This document shows positions 35,839 through 48,778 of a stretch of DNA of 64,000 bases, piece by piece; positions within the stretch are counted from its first letter, which is position 1, and each line of letters opens with the position of its first letter. A model generated the notes under the pieces. That model saw only the letters and a list, made by a program, of their open reading frames with translations, was not told the DNA's origin and ran no database searches. Position numbers and translations under genes: made by a program. The DNA lies in assembly GCA_014529385.2 (NCBI GenBank), contig CM043967.1:7282501-7346500 (forward strand), written 5' to 3'. Source of the DNA: Adiantum capillus-veneris. Lineage: Eukaryota; Streptophyta; Polypodiopsida; Polypodiales; Pteridaceae.

Positions 35839-36700
35839 CTAGAGAACATCGTCGTCGAATAGAAGGCTATTTTTGCCTTCTTCTTGATCTTCATCTTTCG
35901 CTTTTTCTGCAAAATAGATTTTGGGCCTTGGATTTCTGTTGGTGTTGCCATTGTCCCTTTTGAAACACTTGTAAGGAAGGTAACCCTTCTTCTTGCAAAT
36001 GTCGTAAGTCTTTGATGCTAGACAGTCCTTTGCTATGTGCCCTTCTTTGCCACACTTGAAACAAGTTTTGTTATTAGAGCTAAGTGCAAAAGCTTCTCCC
36101 CCTAAAGTAGCATTCCTCCTTTGATGCATTCCTCCCTTGATTCTTCTCCTCGAACATTAAAGAGTTGATTAAATCTTAGAAATCTGGTGTTGGATCCTTT
36201 TCCTCAATGATTGTCATGATCTGGTCAAAGCTAGGTGGTAAGGCTGCTAGAAGAACTGCAATTTTGTCCTCCTCTGTATTCAACTATTTACATAAGCTAG
36301 TTGTGTGGTCATGCTTTTGAGTCGATTGACCAGGCTTGCAATACCTTCGTTATGTTTTATTTTTAATTTTTATAGATCTTTCTTTAAGATCACTTTACTC
36401 TTCCTTTTCCTAACTCCAATATTTTTTTCTAGTGCTTCCCATGCAGATGATGAGGTTTCACAATCATCAATAAAGTGTACATAATTGTCATGTAGTGTAG
36501 TGATTATGATTCCTAATGCCCATTTGTCTTTGGCTTGATTTTGTGCACTCATAGCTTGTGTCAATACTTGTGCACCAACAATACATGTCGGATCAATGAG
36601 AATTGCTTGACTACTCCCCACAATTTCTTTTTCATTAAGTATCCTTTCAACTTGGTTTTCCAAGTGTGAAAGCCCTCGTCGTTATATTTACTAAGCCCTG
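35839..36700 (-). pseudogene. Gag remnant of element C
   Basis: The minus strand reads SKYNDEGFHTWKTKLKGYLMKKKLW (36705 leftward, copia Gag entry), KWALGIIITTLHDNYVHFIDD, WEALEK, and after a broken stretch a zinc knuckle CFKCGKEGHIAKDC at about 36030. Several frameshifts and stops are present. Element E inserted exactly at the front of this gag. Confidence 0.8.
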
Positions 36701-36705
36701 TCTCT

Positions 36706-36998
36706 TGTAGGAGAAGCCGGCTAGGGAGAATGGAGCCCGAAAGGCCATGGCGACCTGCTAACAACGTGCAGAGGGTAAAGAGGATGAATGAGAGAGAGGG
36801 AGAGAGAGTCGACACAGTAAAAACGAAAAGCACGCTATGTATTGATAAATTAAGAAACCTGTACAACATATAATGTGAACGCTTGTCATGTAAGTTTTCC
36901 CATGCAAACTCCAGACTTAGGAGTAGTTCTCCTCAGTTAACCAATAGGGCTTGATCCCATATGGGCTAGAAAACATTGACAAGGGCTTGAACCCAACA
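36706..36998 (-). repeat. 3' LTR of element E
   Basis: 293 bp, pair of 38495-38783. Confidence 0.9.
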
Positions 36999-37386
36999 AT
37001 TGCCCCCCCCCCCCCCCCCCCCCAAAGCCCAAAACACTAACAATGGGCTTGGTGTAGACCATGGTAGAGTTCAATCACTTGCAACTATGAGTAGAAGTTC
37101 CCCCCCGACAACAACATAGGTGTGTGTGTGCACTTCCCTCAATCAACTATCAGAGTGAGACAACAAAAACTCAGAACCAAACGTAAAAAGGCGGTCTTAC
37201 CACTGATGTGTGACAGTGTCTATAACCCATACAATTATTGACAAATGAATGACATAAAAAAGGGCAATATAAAAACAAACTGAAAAACTACAGGACACCA
37301 CTTTCTACGAGAAGCATTGGTGCTTCAGCATCATCATGACCATCAACCATGTTTATTTGTCGTTTGTTCTTCTAAAAACACTTATC

Positions 37387-38140
37387 TCAAGGATGATTGG
37401 TCTTTCCACAGTGGATGCAAGGATTTTTGCTTAAATAATCCTTGGTTTGATTATTGCTACGGCCACATATCGCACAAGGTCGAGTGCTTGTAGTAGGTCT
37501 GGTTGAAGTTGCAATTCTGGTTGAAGTTGTAGTCGAACTACAACCATGGGCTACATATGCACTAGATATGGTAGAACTAACATGTGGCACTCGTTTCTCT
37601 TCTTTTTGCAATGAATTGACAATACCATCCAAAGAAGGCAGCGGATCCTTCTGCTTTAAAATAGTTACAATTTGACAAAATTTTGCAGGTAGACAATCAA
37701 GGAAAACAAACATAAGATATTCATCTAGCACAGGGGCTTGAACATAAATTAACAGAGTACTGATGCTTTTCAATTTGTTATAGCTAGAGATACAATATTC
37801 TTGTCATCACGCATGGAAAGAGAAAACAATTCCATTTTAAGGCTCATTTTGGAGTACTTGGCTTTAGGACCAAATAATTTCTCTAATTCCACCCAAGAAG
37901 CATTTGAAGATTGTACGTCATCCATATAATGAACAAAATCATCTTCTAGAGATGTCAAAATAATCCTAATGCTTGCTCGTCCTTGCATTGTTGGTCAACA
38001 GACGATGCAAGCACATCCGCTATTGTTAGGAGAGTAGGGGCTTGACCACGCTCCAAAGATTCTTGCACATTAGATAGCCTTTCACATACACTATGCCTAG
38101 AAGCATTTTGATATGCATTAAATTTGCCAAGCTCAAAATG
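37387..38140 (-). pseudogene. Gag remnant of element E
   Basis: Segments IILTSLEDDFVHYMDDVQ, WVELEKLFGPKAKYSKMSLK, FLDCLPAKFCQIVTIL and the knuckles CAICGRSNNQTKDY and CIHCGKTNHP match the Gag of element D, but frames change and one knuckle Cys is replaced by Tyr. Non-functional. Confidence 0.85.
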
Positions 38141-38494
38141 TGTATAACTATTGCAAAGTGTTTTGAAAGCATATAATGTTGTCTACAACCTTTGCTTGCC
38201 TTCAATAGCGTTTTGAGATGTTGATGCACAGGGCTCCTCTTTGCTTGACTGATGCTCTCTGTCACTACGTTGGATAGCGTTTCAGAATGCTATGATTGCA
38301 CACAACAAGGGTCTACCATTGTCTTTGCCTATGTTTTGTAGGTATTTTGATATGATACTTAGGGAGACAACCTTTACCACGCCCTGCTCAACAGTGCCTG
38401 GGAGGTTATTTTTGCCTTGTTTACTGCAACGTTTTAGAATGCCCTATGCCTCTGCCACTACCCACAAGCACCATTGCCTGGCTTTGATACCAGT

Positions 38495-38783
38495 TGGAGG
38501 AGAATCCGGCTAGGGAGGATGGATCCAAAAGGCCATGGCGATCTGCTGACAGTGTGCAGCGGGCAGAGAGAATGAACGAGAGAGAGGGAGAGGGAGTCAA
38601 CACAGTAAAGACAAACATGCTATGTACTGATAAATTAAGAAACCTATACAGCATATAATGTGAAGGCTTGCCATGCAAGTTTTTCCCATGCAAACTCTAG
38701 ACTTAGGAGTAGTTCTCCTCAGTTAACCAACAGGGCTTGATCCCATATGGCTAGAAAACATTGATAAGGGACTGAACCCAACA
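38495..38783 (-). repeat. 5' LTR of element E
   Basis: 289 bp, pair of 36706-36998. Confidence 0.9.
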
Positions 38784-38788
38784 TCTCT

Positions 38789-40002
38789 TTTATTGTGCTA
38801 ATAGAGGGGTCTTAGCTTAGGAGATGATTTCAAAACTTTATTTGCAAGTTATTGTGCTTGGCTGCAAGATTTTTATTAATCAGAGAGAGAGAAAATTCCT
38901 TTTGTGAAGCTCCTCTTCACAAAGTGATGGAAGAAAAATAGGGTTGGTCTTTCTTTGCTTGTTGAAGCTCCTCTTTGGATGGCCTTGAAGCTCGTGATCA
39001 GAAGTGTGCCTACTCTGCCTTTTCTGCTTGTTTCTTGAGGTTTGAATTTCACTGCAAGCACTGGGGAAATAGGGGCTTGCCATGTTGAAGGCCCTATAGT
39101 GGTTTGTTTGTCTCTTAAGCCGAGCTAGGCCGTGGGATCAATGTCTTCGAGAGCCGAGCATGTGTGCTTGGCGAGTAGCATCAGGCGGTGGGAAGGAGGG
39201 ACCCCATAGGGCCGAACCAAAAATAGGATTCAACTTTAGTTGACCGTCGGGTGAACAGACGGTCGAAGCATGTGGGAGTGATCGCGAGCTGGTCGGGAGC
39301 AGGATTAGACATGCGGTCGTTCGACGAGAGAAAGAGCGGGCAGGCGAGGCCAGTAAGGGCAGTTGGTTGGGCAGCGGGCAGGGTATGGTCCGCCTTATCT
39401 TCTTGTGTGTGGGCGCCCAAGTGCCGGGTCAAACCCTCCCAAAATAGGGGGTGGCCCACACATATGTTGCAATAAAAAATGGCCTTGAGCACACAAAAGG
39501 TGTTGATGCATTTATGCTCCCAAAAGCCACACACACACTTGAGATGCTTGTGAAGCACTGTTCTGTAGAAAATCCAGAGAGTGAGGGTGTGCAAAATTAA
39601 TCAAGCTCTAAACCATGCAAATAAAAGGAAATTTGAGCATGATTGTCTTGAAGAGAAGCTCTTCAGACGGGCTACTCACACACATAAGTGATGAAATGAA
39701 ATGGTGCTGCACTTGAGAGTAATGCTATGTAAAAAATGATGAAAAAAATGATAAGATCAATGCAAAACACACTTAATGGTGAAGTCTAATGCTAATTATC
39801 TTTGTAATTAGCTAGGAGAGTAGTGGCCCAAGGGAATCAAACCCAAGGACATGCTCACACTATCCAATTGATACTAATTATAAGTCATAAGGTATGCAAG
39901 GGAGAGAAGAAGAGAAAAAGCCAAAAGGTCCTAGTGTTGATTAGAAGATGCTAATCCCACTAATATATAGCAATAATAATGAATCTGACTAGCATACCTT
40001 GG
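38789..40002 (-). other. 5' leader of element C, no gene recognised
   Basis: Between the PBS of C and its gag. A 137-codon minus-strand open frame (39181-39594) shows no known motif. Confidence 0.45.
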
Positions 40003-40017
40003 TGCTCTGATACCACT

Positions 40018-40336
40018 TGAAGGGATCGTGCTAGCTAGAATGGATGAAAGATAAACATCGTACACACAAGTTAGTTTGTGTAGGCTAGGTTATCACTCAA
40101 GTTAGGTTCCAAGATCAATTAGCTTGGACTCATAAACACGATCTTCAGTATTTGCTAAGCCATCACAAGCTCACCATAAACAAGGGAGATGTAATGCAAA
40201 ATAGACTTGTGTTTATTCATTCATGAAATGAGTTTTGAGTAGCTCTACAGCCTTGCACCATTGCATGTGGGATAATTCCACCTTTCCTCTCCTTGACTCA
40301 TACTCTAGTACTCTAGGACAAAGCTCACACCTTACA
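40018..40336 (-). repeat. 5' LTR of element C, also the empty site for element B
   Basis: 319 bp, uninterrupted. Reads CATGTGGGATAATTCCACC where the other LTR carries element B, so it shows the pre-insertion sequence. Confidence 0.92.
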
Positions 40337-40341
40337 CTTCT

Positions 40342-40600
40342 CAAGGACATCAAATTTTGGTTTCCAAAAGATCTAACACACACCTAACTTAAACAGAAGA
40401 AGGAAGAACTTCAAAAGATGTGAGAAGCGCATACAACAAGGATATGGTCACTTTATCGAGAAGTAAAGCCATTATCCAAGAGTTTTGAACTCCCAAACTG
40501 GCTCCCCCCTCACCTACCCCTTCTTACGTTTTGTTAATTTCATCTTATCTTCCCTTTATCACACCTTGCTAGACCCTTACTCCTTAATTGAGATGTATTC
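40342..40600 (+). pseudogene. Continuation of the decayed coding fragment interrupted by C
   Basis: KDIKFWFPKDLTHT, a stop, then LKQKKEELQKM, a stop and EAHTTRIWSLYREVKPL, in frame with the segment ending at 27335 when element C and one CTTCT are removed. Not identified. Confidence 0.4.
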
Positions 40601-42389
40601 AACAACCCCTTCACTCAAAAGGGACTTTGTAATGTTTTGTTTTCGGTCCCATAGGTCATATTTGACCTTTGTGTATGATAATTCAATCTATTTGTATATC
40701 TATCTCTACCTATCATAGATGTCATAATGAGCAGAATGCATAATCATTGAGAATGCAAAATGGACACCAACACGTATAGAGAAAATATTCCAGCAAGGTA
40801 GAGAAGTAGGTCCCATATGCAATCCACCAAAGGGGAGATAGCAAAATATTTAAAATATAACGACAAATAGAGAGGACCTTCGATTCTACCAAGAGGTCAA
40901 AGCATATTATAAGAACAAAATGGTTGGAGGCTTTTATGGATCTCAAGAGCAGATGTAGGTATTTTTCATTCAAAGTGTTCTTTTCCCTAGGTAGCTTGGA
41001 GGCAAGGAGCAGTTACATATGTTCAAACTTGTCTATGACCAAACTTGCTACCATGCATGCATGTATTGAGGAGAAAATTAGCTTGTATGAGACCATTAGC
41101 ACAAACATGGCAATGGCAATGGCAATGGCAATGGCAATGGCAATGCCAATCCTACAAAGTGTCGAATACGATGCGTATCTTAAACGTTATAGGTTTACTC
41201 CTAGTACTAGAATTAATGATCATGCACAAAGGTTCTTAAGTCAATCATCAATTGCATCAGTTGTCAAATCACTAGTTGATTTGAATCGCTCTCCAATATC
41301 AAAGATGCGTATACAAACCCCCTGAGATAAATAGATCTCCCTTGTGAGAGAAGAGTATCAAGAAGAAGAGACCGATATTTGTTTGTGTGAACTATGTGCT
41401 TGAAGAAGACAATCATAAACCAGATGACTTTATGCAGGTCAACAATAAAGATGCTCAAGTGGGCCTTCCAAATTTGATGGCTCAGATGAGCGTCTTTATT
41501 TTTGAAAATAGTATGACGATAATATGTGCGATAATATGCGAGGTAATATACGTAGTAATAATTGCAACTATATCACTCCTCATATTACCACGTATACTGC
41601 TAGTAAACCATTACCGCGTACTTTGCCGCTGTTATTGCCACATAAGCAATATTTTCTCTTTCTATTTTTCTTTGTTAATCCGCGGTACTGTTAGCGGTTC
41701 TGGACTTTTCCTCTTACAGTGTATTGTTCTACTTTTGTTCATAGTTCCTAAAAGGCATGCGTTTTGAAGTGCGTACTTGTTCAAGTGAAACTACTACAAA
41801 TAAGGTGAGTGCTCTATCTTGATGTATTCATACATTGAACTAATATTTAGCACAAAAAGGAAGGGGAAGATTTGATTGTAACGTAACAATTACAATATGA
41901 TTTTCATATAAAAAATATTTTTAAAAAATCTTAAACGTTCATTTTGATATATTCATTGTTGAAACAATTTCTCCAATAATATTTTGGTATATCTTGAGAA
42001 TATAAATTGTCATGACAAGAAGGCCAACCAAGCAAGACTGCTTGTAATTTTCGACCATTCACGTTTGTAATTGTTGTCATTTACAAGTACTCTCGTCTAC
42101 ATTTTAGCTATTTGGAAGGAATGATACGGCATGTTCAAGTGGGATCGAAACACAAACTTCGTTTCGATTAGGAAAAACAACAAGAGTCCTGCCACAAATG
42201 GCGGCGATCTCCAACCTTCCTTCCTTCCCTATGATTTAGCACATTATTACGCCTCGCACTTAGAGGAACGCCGACTGCGGTTGGGTAAACCTGTGGCGAG
42301 AATTAAGGGCAGGAGGATGTAATCCTGCACTACAGCGAGTTCATCGACCGGAAACCTCAGACCTTATAGTTAAAGAGGAGCGTCGTGGG
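40600..42389. other. No gene recognised; hexanucleotide repeat
   Basis: A (CAATGG)n array of about six units lies at 41106-41146. Short open frames (for example 41387-41767, hydrophobic) have no recognisable motif. The sequence before 42390 may hold the promoter of the downstream gene. Confidence 0.4.
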
Positions 42390-43714
42390 TTGAGCGAGAG
42401 ATCTATATCTACACCTTATACAGCACTCACTCCGGCTACAAAGAAGATAATTTGTGTATTTGGGGTGGGTATGGGCTCCCAGCATGCAGTTGTCCGCCAG
42501 CTACATATTTCGTTGCAAAGCAGGCCGGCTTTGCTGAGCACATTTATACTCATCTTCCTCAGTATAATATGGCCAGGTCAACTGTGCCTAGCTGTTTGGA
42601 GTGCCATTAGCGATCCTCCTTCGCCTTCGCCTATGCAAAATGTGCAGAATGGTGGTCATGCAGGAGCACTAGATAATATTTACAGGACTAGTACTGTCGA
42701 TTCTCATGGTCACTCTGAATATGATCCTCCTCCTCCTCCTGATTGCGCTGCCAGCTTGGTCACCTTCATGCCCTGTCTGGACTACGTCATTAATGACGCA
42801 GACTCCGATGCTGCAGGACGGCTTGACGACTGCTGCAAAGGTCTTCACGAGTTAGCCACGACCAACTCGACGAGCAGCTCCGATCAGCTCAACCACGTCC
42901 TCACTCATTATACTCTAACCTCAGCCGCAGCTATGCACAACGCCACTAACTCAACCTGCCTCTGCGCTGCTGCCCAATATGCTTATGCAACTGCTGCCCA
43001 CCCTAACACTAACAACACTACGAGGATAACTACTGATCCCACCAGTAATTATAGTTCCCGCGGCGTTCCTGCACTCAACCGTACGCGTCTCGATGAGCTG
43101 CCTGCCACTTGCAATGTACCCACATTCTGCCCCGCCTCGACTGCTGCCGCCTCGCCGCCTACACCAGGTAATTTTTTCACACTAGTACAAATAATTTATG
43201 TAACATCAGCTGTTTTTCATATACAGTGTTTTAGTTATTACACGCGCAATCAACGTCAGCACAATATTATAGAATGCAGATGGTGATGGTCTTAAATTTT
43301 CAGGGCCTATTATGAGGCCCCCCGAAGCCAGCTTCTCCCAGCTGCCACCAGCTACCGTACCCACGCCTGCCGCCACCTCACCCATATCCGCCGCCACTGC
43401 ACCTGCACCAGGTGAATCCTATGTGCTTTCAATTCCCCCATTATGTCGACATTCATAAAGTACTTATCTAACACTTCTTTTATACCTTTTGGACTGGGTC
43501 GGCAGGCCCTGCGGCTGGTCAAGCAGGGATTGAGAGCACTCCGGACGCCCCTTCTCCCGTCAATAATATGCAGCAGGACGAAAGTCCCATCCCTGTTTCT
43601 AGCAGCAACTCAAACATATCAATGCACATTACGTCCTCCTTTTCACTGTTTGTCATCATCAACGTCGTCCTTGCCATGTTTCTTGTAGCGTCCCTCAATT
43701 CATCACATTTTTAG
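42390..43714 (+). CDS. GPI-anchored non-specific lipid-transfer protein (LTPG / xylogen-like)
   Basis: Three exons, join(42390..43167,43304..43411,43506..43714), with GT-AG introns; both introns split a Gly codon after the sequence ACCAG or GCACCAG. The true start may be the ATG at 42471, just before a signal peptide (LLSTFILIFLSIIWPGQLCLA). The eight-cysteine motif is complete: C-X9-C (CAASLVTFMPC), CC (DDCCKG), CXC (TCLCAA), then C and C (ATCNVPTFC). Exons 2-3 are Pro/Ala/Ser/Thr-rich with AP and SP pairs, typical arabinogalactan sites. The end (HITSSFSLFVIINVVLAMFLVASLNSSHF) is a hydrophobic GPI-attachment signal. It would bind lipids at the outer plasma membrane or wall. No stop or frameshift is seen, so this looks like a living host gene. 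Confidence 0.88.
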
Positions 43715-43936
43715 GTGATGCTTCATTAGCTACAGGCTGCAGCCCTCTGTACAAGTGTCTCCTCATTGATCATATGTACAACTGCGCCCCCAACCTCTAT
43801 TTTGTCTATTGTTCTGCTGGCAAGTAGCTTATACAACGTTGGCAGATTGCTCACTTGCTATAGCCTATCAATGACGTATAGCTTATAATGTGAATTCACC
43901 TGGCATCAGATTATTTCGCGATTTCAATCCGACTAG

Positions 43937-44019
<83 letters not shown>

Positions 44020-44483
44020 GGGCGGGGGTGGAAAGACTCTGTATAGCTCCAAAAATTCATAGAGTTGAGCTAAAAAGAAGCTTATACTCAACTTGGGGAT
44101 TAAGCCTCATAGCCGACGGAAGAGGTGCCATGTATAAGACATGCTCCAATAAGGAGACTTACCCATCCCCAATTTAGAGACAGAAGATTGGAATACTCTT
44201 GGAATAGTTCTTATGTGTCACTTTGTGATTTGCTAAAAACTTTACCATTACTAGTATTGACAGTATGTAGTACCTCAAGAAGCTTCAAAAATTGAATTTC
44301 TTTATATAGAGCACTGAGATGAAATCTAAAAAATATCAATCTTGGTTTTATTTAATTGGCCTTCTCATGATAGACCTAAAACAATTTTAGATCTGAAAAT
44401 TGGCCATTTTTTAAGAATCCTCTTTTCGGCCTTTTAGGTCTAGGTCAATAAGTGAACCTCAAAATCATTGTTTATTTTTTAAT
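43715..44483. other. 3' flank of the LTPG gene, no gene
   Basis: Contains a (GT)n(GA)n compound microsatellite at about 43939-44016; otherwise AT-rich non-coding. Confidence 0.6.
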
Positions 44484-44560
44484 GCTAAATCTTGAGATTT
44501 TAAAAACCAGAGACTTACTTCGCTTTTGCACTCATAGCTTATTTAGTAAGCTTACCTCCC

Positions 44561-44610
<50 letters not shown>
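44484..44610 (+). repeat. Direct repeat, left copy, ending in (CA)n
   Basis: GCTAAATCTTGAGATTTT...CTCTCTTA(CA)n; nearly identical to 48659-48776. Preceded by a 16-base string CATTGTTTATTTTTTA (44466-44481) that also follows the right copy (48776-48791). Confidence 0.9.
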
Positions 44611-44612
<2 letters not shown>

Positions 44613-46884
44613 GTAGTACTTCTAGCTTATTATTATTTTTACCTCACCGCAAAAAGTCCACACCGTGAAACGGCACCCATCTTAAGGGACATAGCAGGGT
44701 TGGGCTGTTTTCTACCCAGGATGATTATCACACACACACACACACACACTTTATACATCGACCTATTAAACAAACCCGAGTTTACTCTCTTGGGATTCTA
44801 TTGGATTTTTATCGCCTATACCTCCACCATATGGCATGGCCCTTGTAAGGACTTGAGTGCTGCATCATATCTTTTACTCGGGCTGTATTGTGTTACTAAG
44901 ACTGCCTGGCCTTTCGGACACACACTCCCTAAAATACACTCGATTGGGTCTTCACCATGGGACTTAGCACCTCTTTAAAAGTTACTATACCCCTTGGCAT
45001 GCTCTTTATTACTGCCGTGTAGGCGTTGGTTTAGGAAAAACTCTCATTACTTGGGCGTGAAGGCAGCCCTGCTTCACAGATGGCGATCTCCTCACTGGTG
45101 ACCCGCTCATGACACAGGACTGGCAGTCTCTCCTCCTTCCCCTATTTAAAGAGGTGAGGGCGCATCTCTACCCCTCACTTAGCTCTGGTTGTTTTGATTT
45201 GGTTAACTTAAATTCATACCTGCGTGCTTTTACACGGAAATATGGAGCTCACTACACAAGTCTCTCAGGTTTTTTCCCTTTCCCATGCATACTTCCTTAC
45301 TGTTCTTTGCTTTTTTATAAGGATGTGTATTAAACAACACCTGGTTCAGGCAGTTACAACAAGGTAAGTATAGTTGATGTCAGATGTTGGCATGGTAATG
45401 GTATAAACATTGCTTTAAACCTTTCCTCTAGGTATCTAATGCCTGGTATTACTAAGGTATGGTGGTTTGTTTTTTTAGCAAAGGCTTAAATTGCTGTTGC
45501 CGTTAAAAAATGGGTTTTTTTCTTAAAACATCTTACAGTAAAACTTTGGCCTTCTATGGTTGTTGTGTGTAGCATGACATGGACTCTGATCGAACAGTGG
45601 TTTATGGTTTTTTTTTAATTATCAAAAGCCTTGGGGACTTTTTGATACTGTCGCCTCTACAATGATGCCGTCTACAGACTTTGTATAGCATTGGATTATT
45701 GGTAAATGCTTCTTATTAGATTGCGGTTAAAAAAAGGGGGGGTTTTGTTTTTTGGTTTTCGAGCACCAAAAGACTTGGGGATTATTTGATATTGTCACCC
45801 CTGCATAATGTCATCTACTGACTTTGTATAGCATTGGACTATTGGTAATATGTCTTGTCAAACTGGTTAAAAAGGGGGGTGTGGGACCTCTTAGCACATC
45901 ATTTCATCCTCTGTTCGGCTATGATCGCAAACTACTTGGGGCAAATTGATGTTCTTATTGTAGCCTCGAGTATTAAGGTGGTATGTTTTCCAAAAAACAT
46001 GCATGGTTTGCTCTCTAAAAGGGCTCCCTATCACTGTGGTTGTATAACAGGAAGATATAGGGTTGATGTGGGATGATTCAAAAATCATAAATAGACATCT
46101 GACCTAAATAAACTAAGCTTGTTACTGTGACTTTTAAGGATGGATTCAGATACTTGGAAGGTATAATGGCTTTCTAATCAATGTACTAGTCATCGTACTA
46201 AAAACTCGGATTTCTGACGTAAAAATTTGAGATAGCATCTTTTTAACTTTGGACTAAGCTTGTAAAGGTTAAAAAAGTTTGTAAGATGGACATGGATAAC
46301 AACTGGTATAATCCATTGATACCTGTAAAACACATCCAAGGCTAACAGATCTGTTGTCTTGTTTGGATGGATGCAGGTAAGGACTCTATCTTATCTTGGA
46401 AGGTTTTTTTACTTTGGCAAGCTGACCTACACTAGATTGCACACTCCTTTATTATTCGGGAAGTTCATCTACTATCTGTATACTGAATTGGGACCTCATT
46501 CTTACAAACATTGTACAAAAATGATTCTAATACTGAGTTGTTTCTGTACTTATCTTTTTGTTTTTCTAAAGCCAGCTATCTTTTGAATGTAAAAGTTTCA
46601 TTATGTCATATTATCTAAGGTAAAACAGCTACACATACATCCTATACATAAGGTTTTTCTTTCTAGATAAAATGGGATGGTGGCTTTGGAAATTAATTTC
46701 AAAATTTAGCTCTAGGATGGACCCGCATTCTATAATCCCTTGACTGGTTGACTGGTGTTAGACTCTATTTTTGGTCTCCTGCTCACGGTTATTATATATA
46801 AGTCTTTGACTTTGTCGGTTTAAGGTTTGCAGACCCAAACTACAGTTATTGTTTTTATTTATGTTTAAACTGTTCCTTTTTTAG
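44611..46884 (+). other. Interior of the 4.3-kb repeat-bounded interval, left part
   Basis: T-rich, no coding recognised. Contains (CA)n at 44729-44750 and a tandem duplication at 45601-45880. Confidence 0.5.
45601..45880. repeat. Tandem duplication, ~140-bp unit
   Basis: Both units read ...CTTGGGGA.T...TTTGATA.TGTC.CC...GACTTTGTATAGCATTGGA.TATTGGTAA...GGTTAAAAA. Copies are about 45601-45740 and 45744-45880. Confidence 0.85.
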
Positions 46885-48292
46885 GACCACATACCCTTTA
46901 GAAAGACAGCCCGCATGAGTACTAAACACAACCCTAAGAATCATGCAAAGATTCTTGAACAGATTAAGTTGTACCTTAAAGACCATAAACTAAAGAATGC
47001 TTTGGCAATTAGAACTAGACCCTTCCTTACTAGGAAAGCCAAAGATTGTATTACTTACTACGGTAAGAAAAAATAACCTCACCACACTTTTTTGAAATAT
47101 TGCAGACTCTTGCTCTCTCACAAGGATTGGAATTGACCTCTGAGCCCCTCTCAATGGACACATCTCTTGTACTCAGATGTATTAGCAGCTTGGATGCTTC
47201 TCAACTAATATATGACTCGGCTCTTACCTCTAACAAGAAACTTCTATCTTACATATGCTATCTTTCAATGATTGGGTTAAAATTTTGGCTACTCTGGATC
47301 AAGGAAGGGGTAAATTTGATTACCCGATACATAGCCCAACTTCCCATATTTTCTTCACAATACCAACAAGAACTTGCCCTATTCTCTTCCTCAAGTGATG
47401 ATCTTTCTAACTTTCTAAGGAAACTGTGCAGTCTCAATCCTTCTTTTGTCTATACATCGGCTACTCAGATTATCCCACAAACTGGTGGTATCTTTTGTAG
47501 GGATAGTGCAGTTCTTGAAGCAGTTAAAGAATTTCAGAGTAATCTTTGTTCCCTAAATGACTCTAACCTCTTGGAGATGGTACCAAAGATCTCTAAAGTT
47601 TTTCATGTCTTACCTGTTAGACGATGGAAATTGAATCCCTTGGGGTTGACCATCAGCTTTGTGTCGTGCCCAACAACGCGTTCTTAGCACCCATTCTGAG
47701 TGAAACTTGGGTGTACCTTGCCAACCTCCCTGCCTCTACTGTGGAGGACTATAGACTCAAGATCTTAAAAGGTGGACAATTTCTTCACAAAGGGGAGCTC
47801 ATCAAAGCACCCTTCAACCTCAATCTCATTGACTACTCCAAATGCCCTTCCAATATTGGCCTCTACATCCGTACGAAAGGAAACAAGGAATTTGCTAAAA
47901 TTAACCCAGATTTCTACACTGAATCCATCTGGAATGTTGTTTGACCTTATGTAAAATGTGCCTACAGATTTCTTGAACCTAAAGCCTCTTGTGAATCCAG
48001 CATCATGTGTTTCAATCATACCATTTGGTTTATTCTCAACCATTTTGACCTACTCTTCCCAAAAAAACCAGTGGATTTTCATCTCTCTCTCATTTGTTCT
48101 TGGTTGGGTGGCCAAGCTAAGCAAATAGTAGTTGTGCAGATTGCCTTTAACATCTTCCGTGGATTAATGCTGGATATCTTGAAGAAATTAAAATCTAACG
48201 AACCTGGGATATACCTTACTATTTATGCTAGCTACAAAGGCGTTAAGATCATCACTAGTTTACTTAAACCATGTATTGATGAGGATGACTAA
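46885..48292 (+). pseudogene. Unknown protein, decayed coding region
   Basis: After a polypyrimidine-AG site, 46885-47062 encodes a very basic 59-residue segment (starts DHIPFRKTARMSTKHNPKN), followed by a GTAAGA donor-like site. Coding resumes at 47106 after TATTGCAG and runs, with one frameshift near 47640 and one TGA at 47942-47944, to a stop at 48290-48292, about 395 codons. The protein is rich in Leu, Ile and Ser, largely alpha-helical in appearance, with no enzyme motif I can name. Codon-level coherence over 1.2 kb argues it was a real gene. A structural or capsid-like role is conceivable but unsupported. Confidence 0.5.
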
Positions 48293-48658
48293 AAAGACCC
48301 AACTCTTTGACTACCCCCAACTCCTTTACTTCCTTTTTAACTCCTAGCTCGTCCTCTAACCGGGGAAAAGCTCGTAGCTACACGAGGGGAAGTGGCAGGA
48401 ATTCCCCCATCAAGAATTTCCTTGAATTGTAATCCTTGGTGATATTGCAGGTTACTACAAAGCCCAAGCGGTAGAAGAACTCTCAACAAAGTGGATCCGA
48501 ACAAAAGTTATATCCACATACATTGTCTCTTCCACAATGTACTTCTCAATTGGATTCAATTTTAAAAACCTTTTTTGTGAATGCTTTGACCTTCTTTTTG
48601 GCAATCACAAATTACTCATTGGATGGAAGTATCAACAACCCGTGAAAATTTTGCTTTT

Positions 48659-48735
48659 GCTAAATCTTGAGATTTTAAAAACCAGAGACTTACTTCGCTT
48701 TTGCACTCATAGCTTATTTACTAAGCTCCCCTCCC

Positions 48736-48776
<41 letters not shown>
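48659..48776 (+). repeat. Direct repeat, right copy, ending in (CA)n
   Basis: Pair of 44484-44610; only a few base differences before the CA tract. Confidence 0.9.

Positions 48777-48778
<2 letters not shown>

Larger units (their letters stand above)
36706..38783 (-). mobile_element. LTR element E (TR-GAG-like) nested in the interior of C
   Basis: TCTCT duplication (36701-36705 and 38784-38788). LTRs 36706-36998 and 38495-38783 run TGTAGGAG/TGGAGGAG...CCCAACA. The PBS complement GCTTTGATACCA precedes the right LTR, one base different from the PBS of C and D. A 23-C run right of the left LTR is the complement of the PPT. The interior holds only a decayed gag related to that of element D. Confidence 0.9.

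Noticed and set aside
41101-41155. Met-Ala repeat peptide in an open frame
   Set aside because: A (CAATGG)n hexanucleotide repeat explains it.
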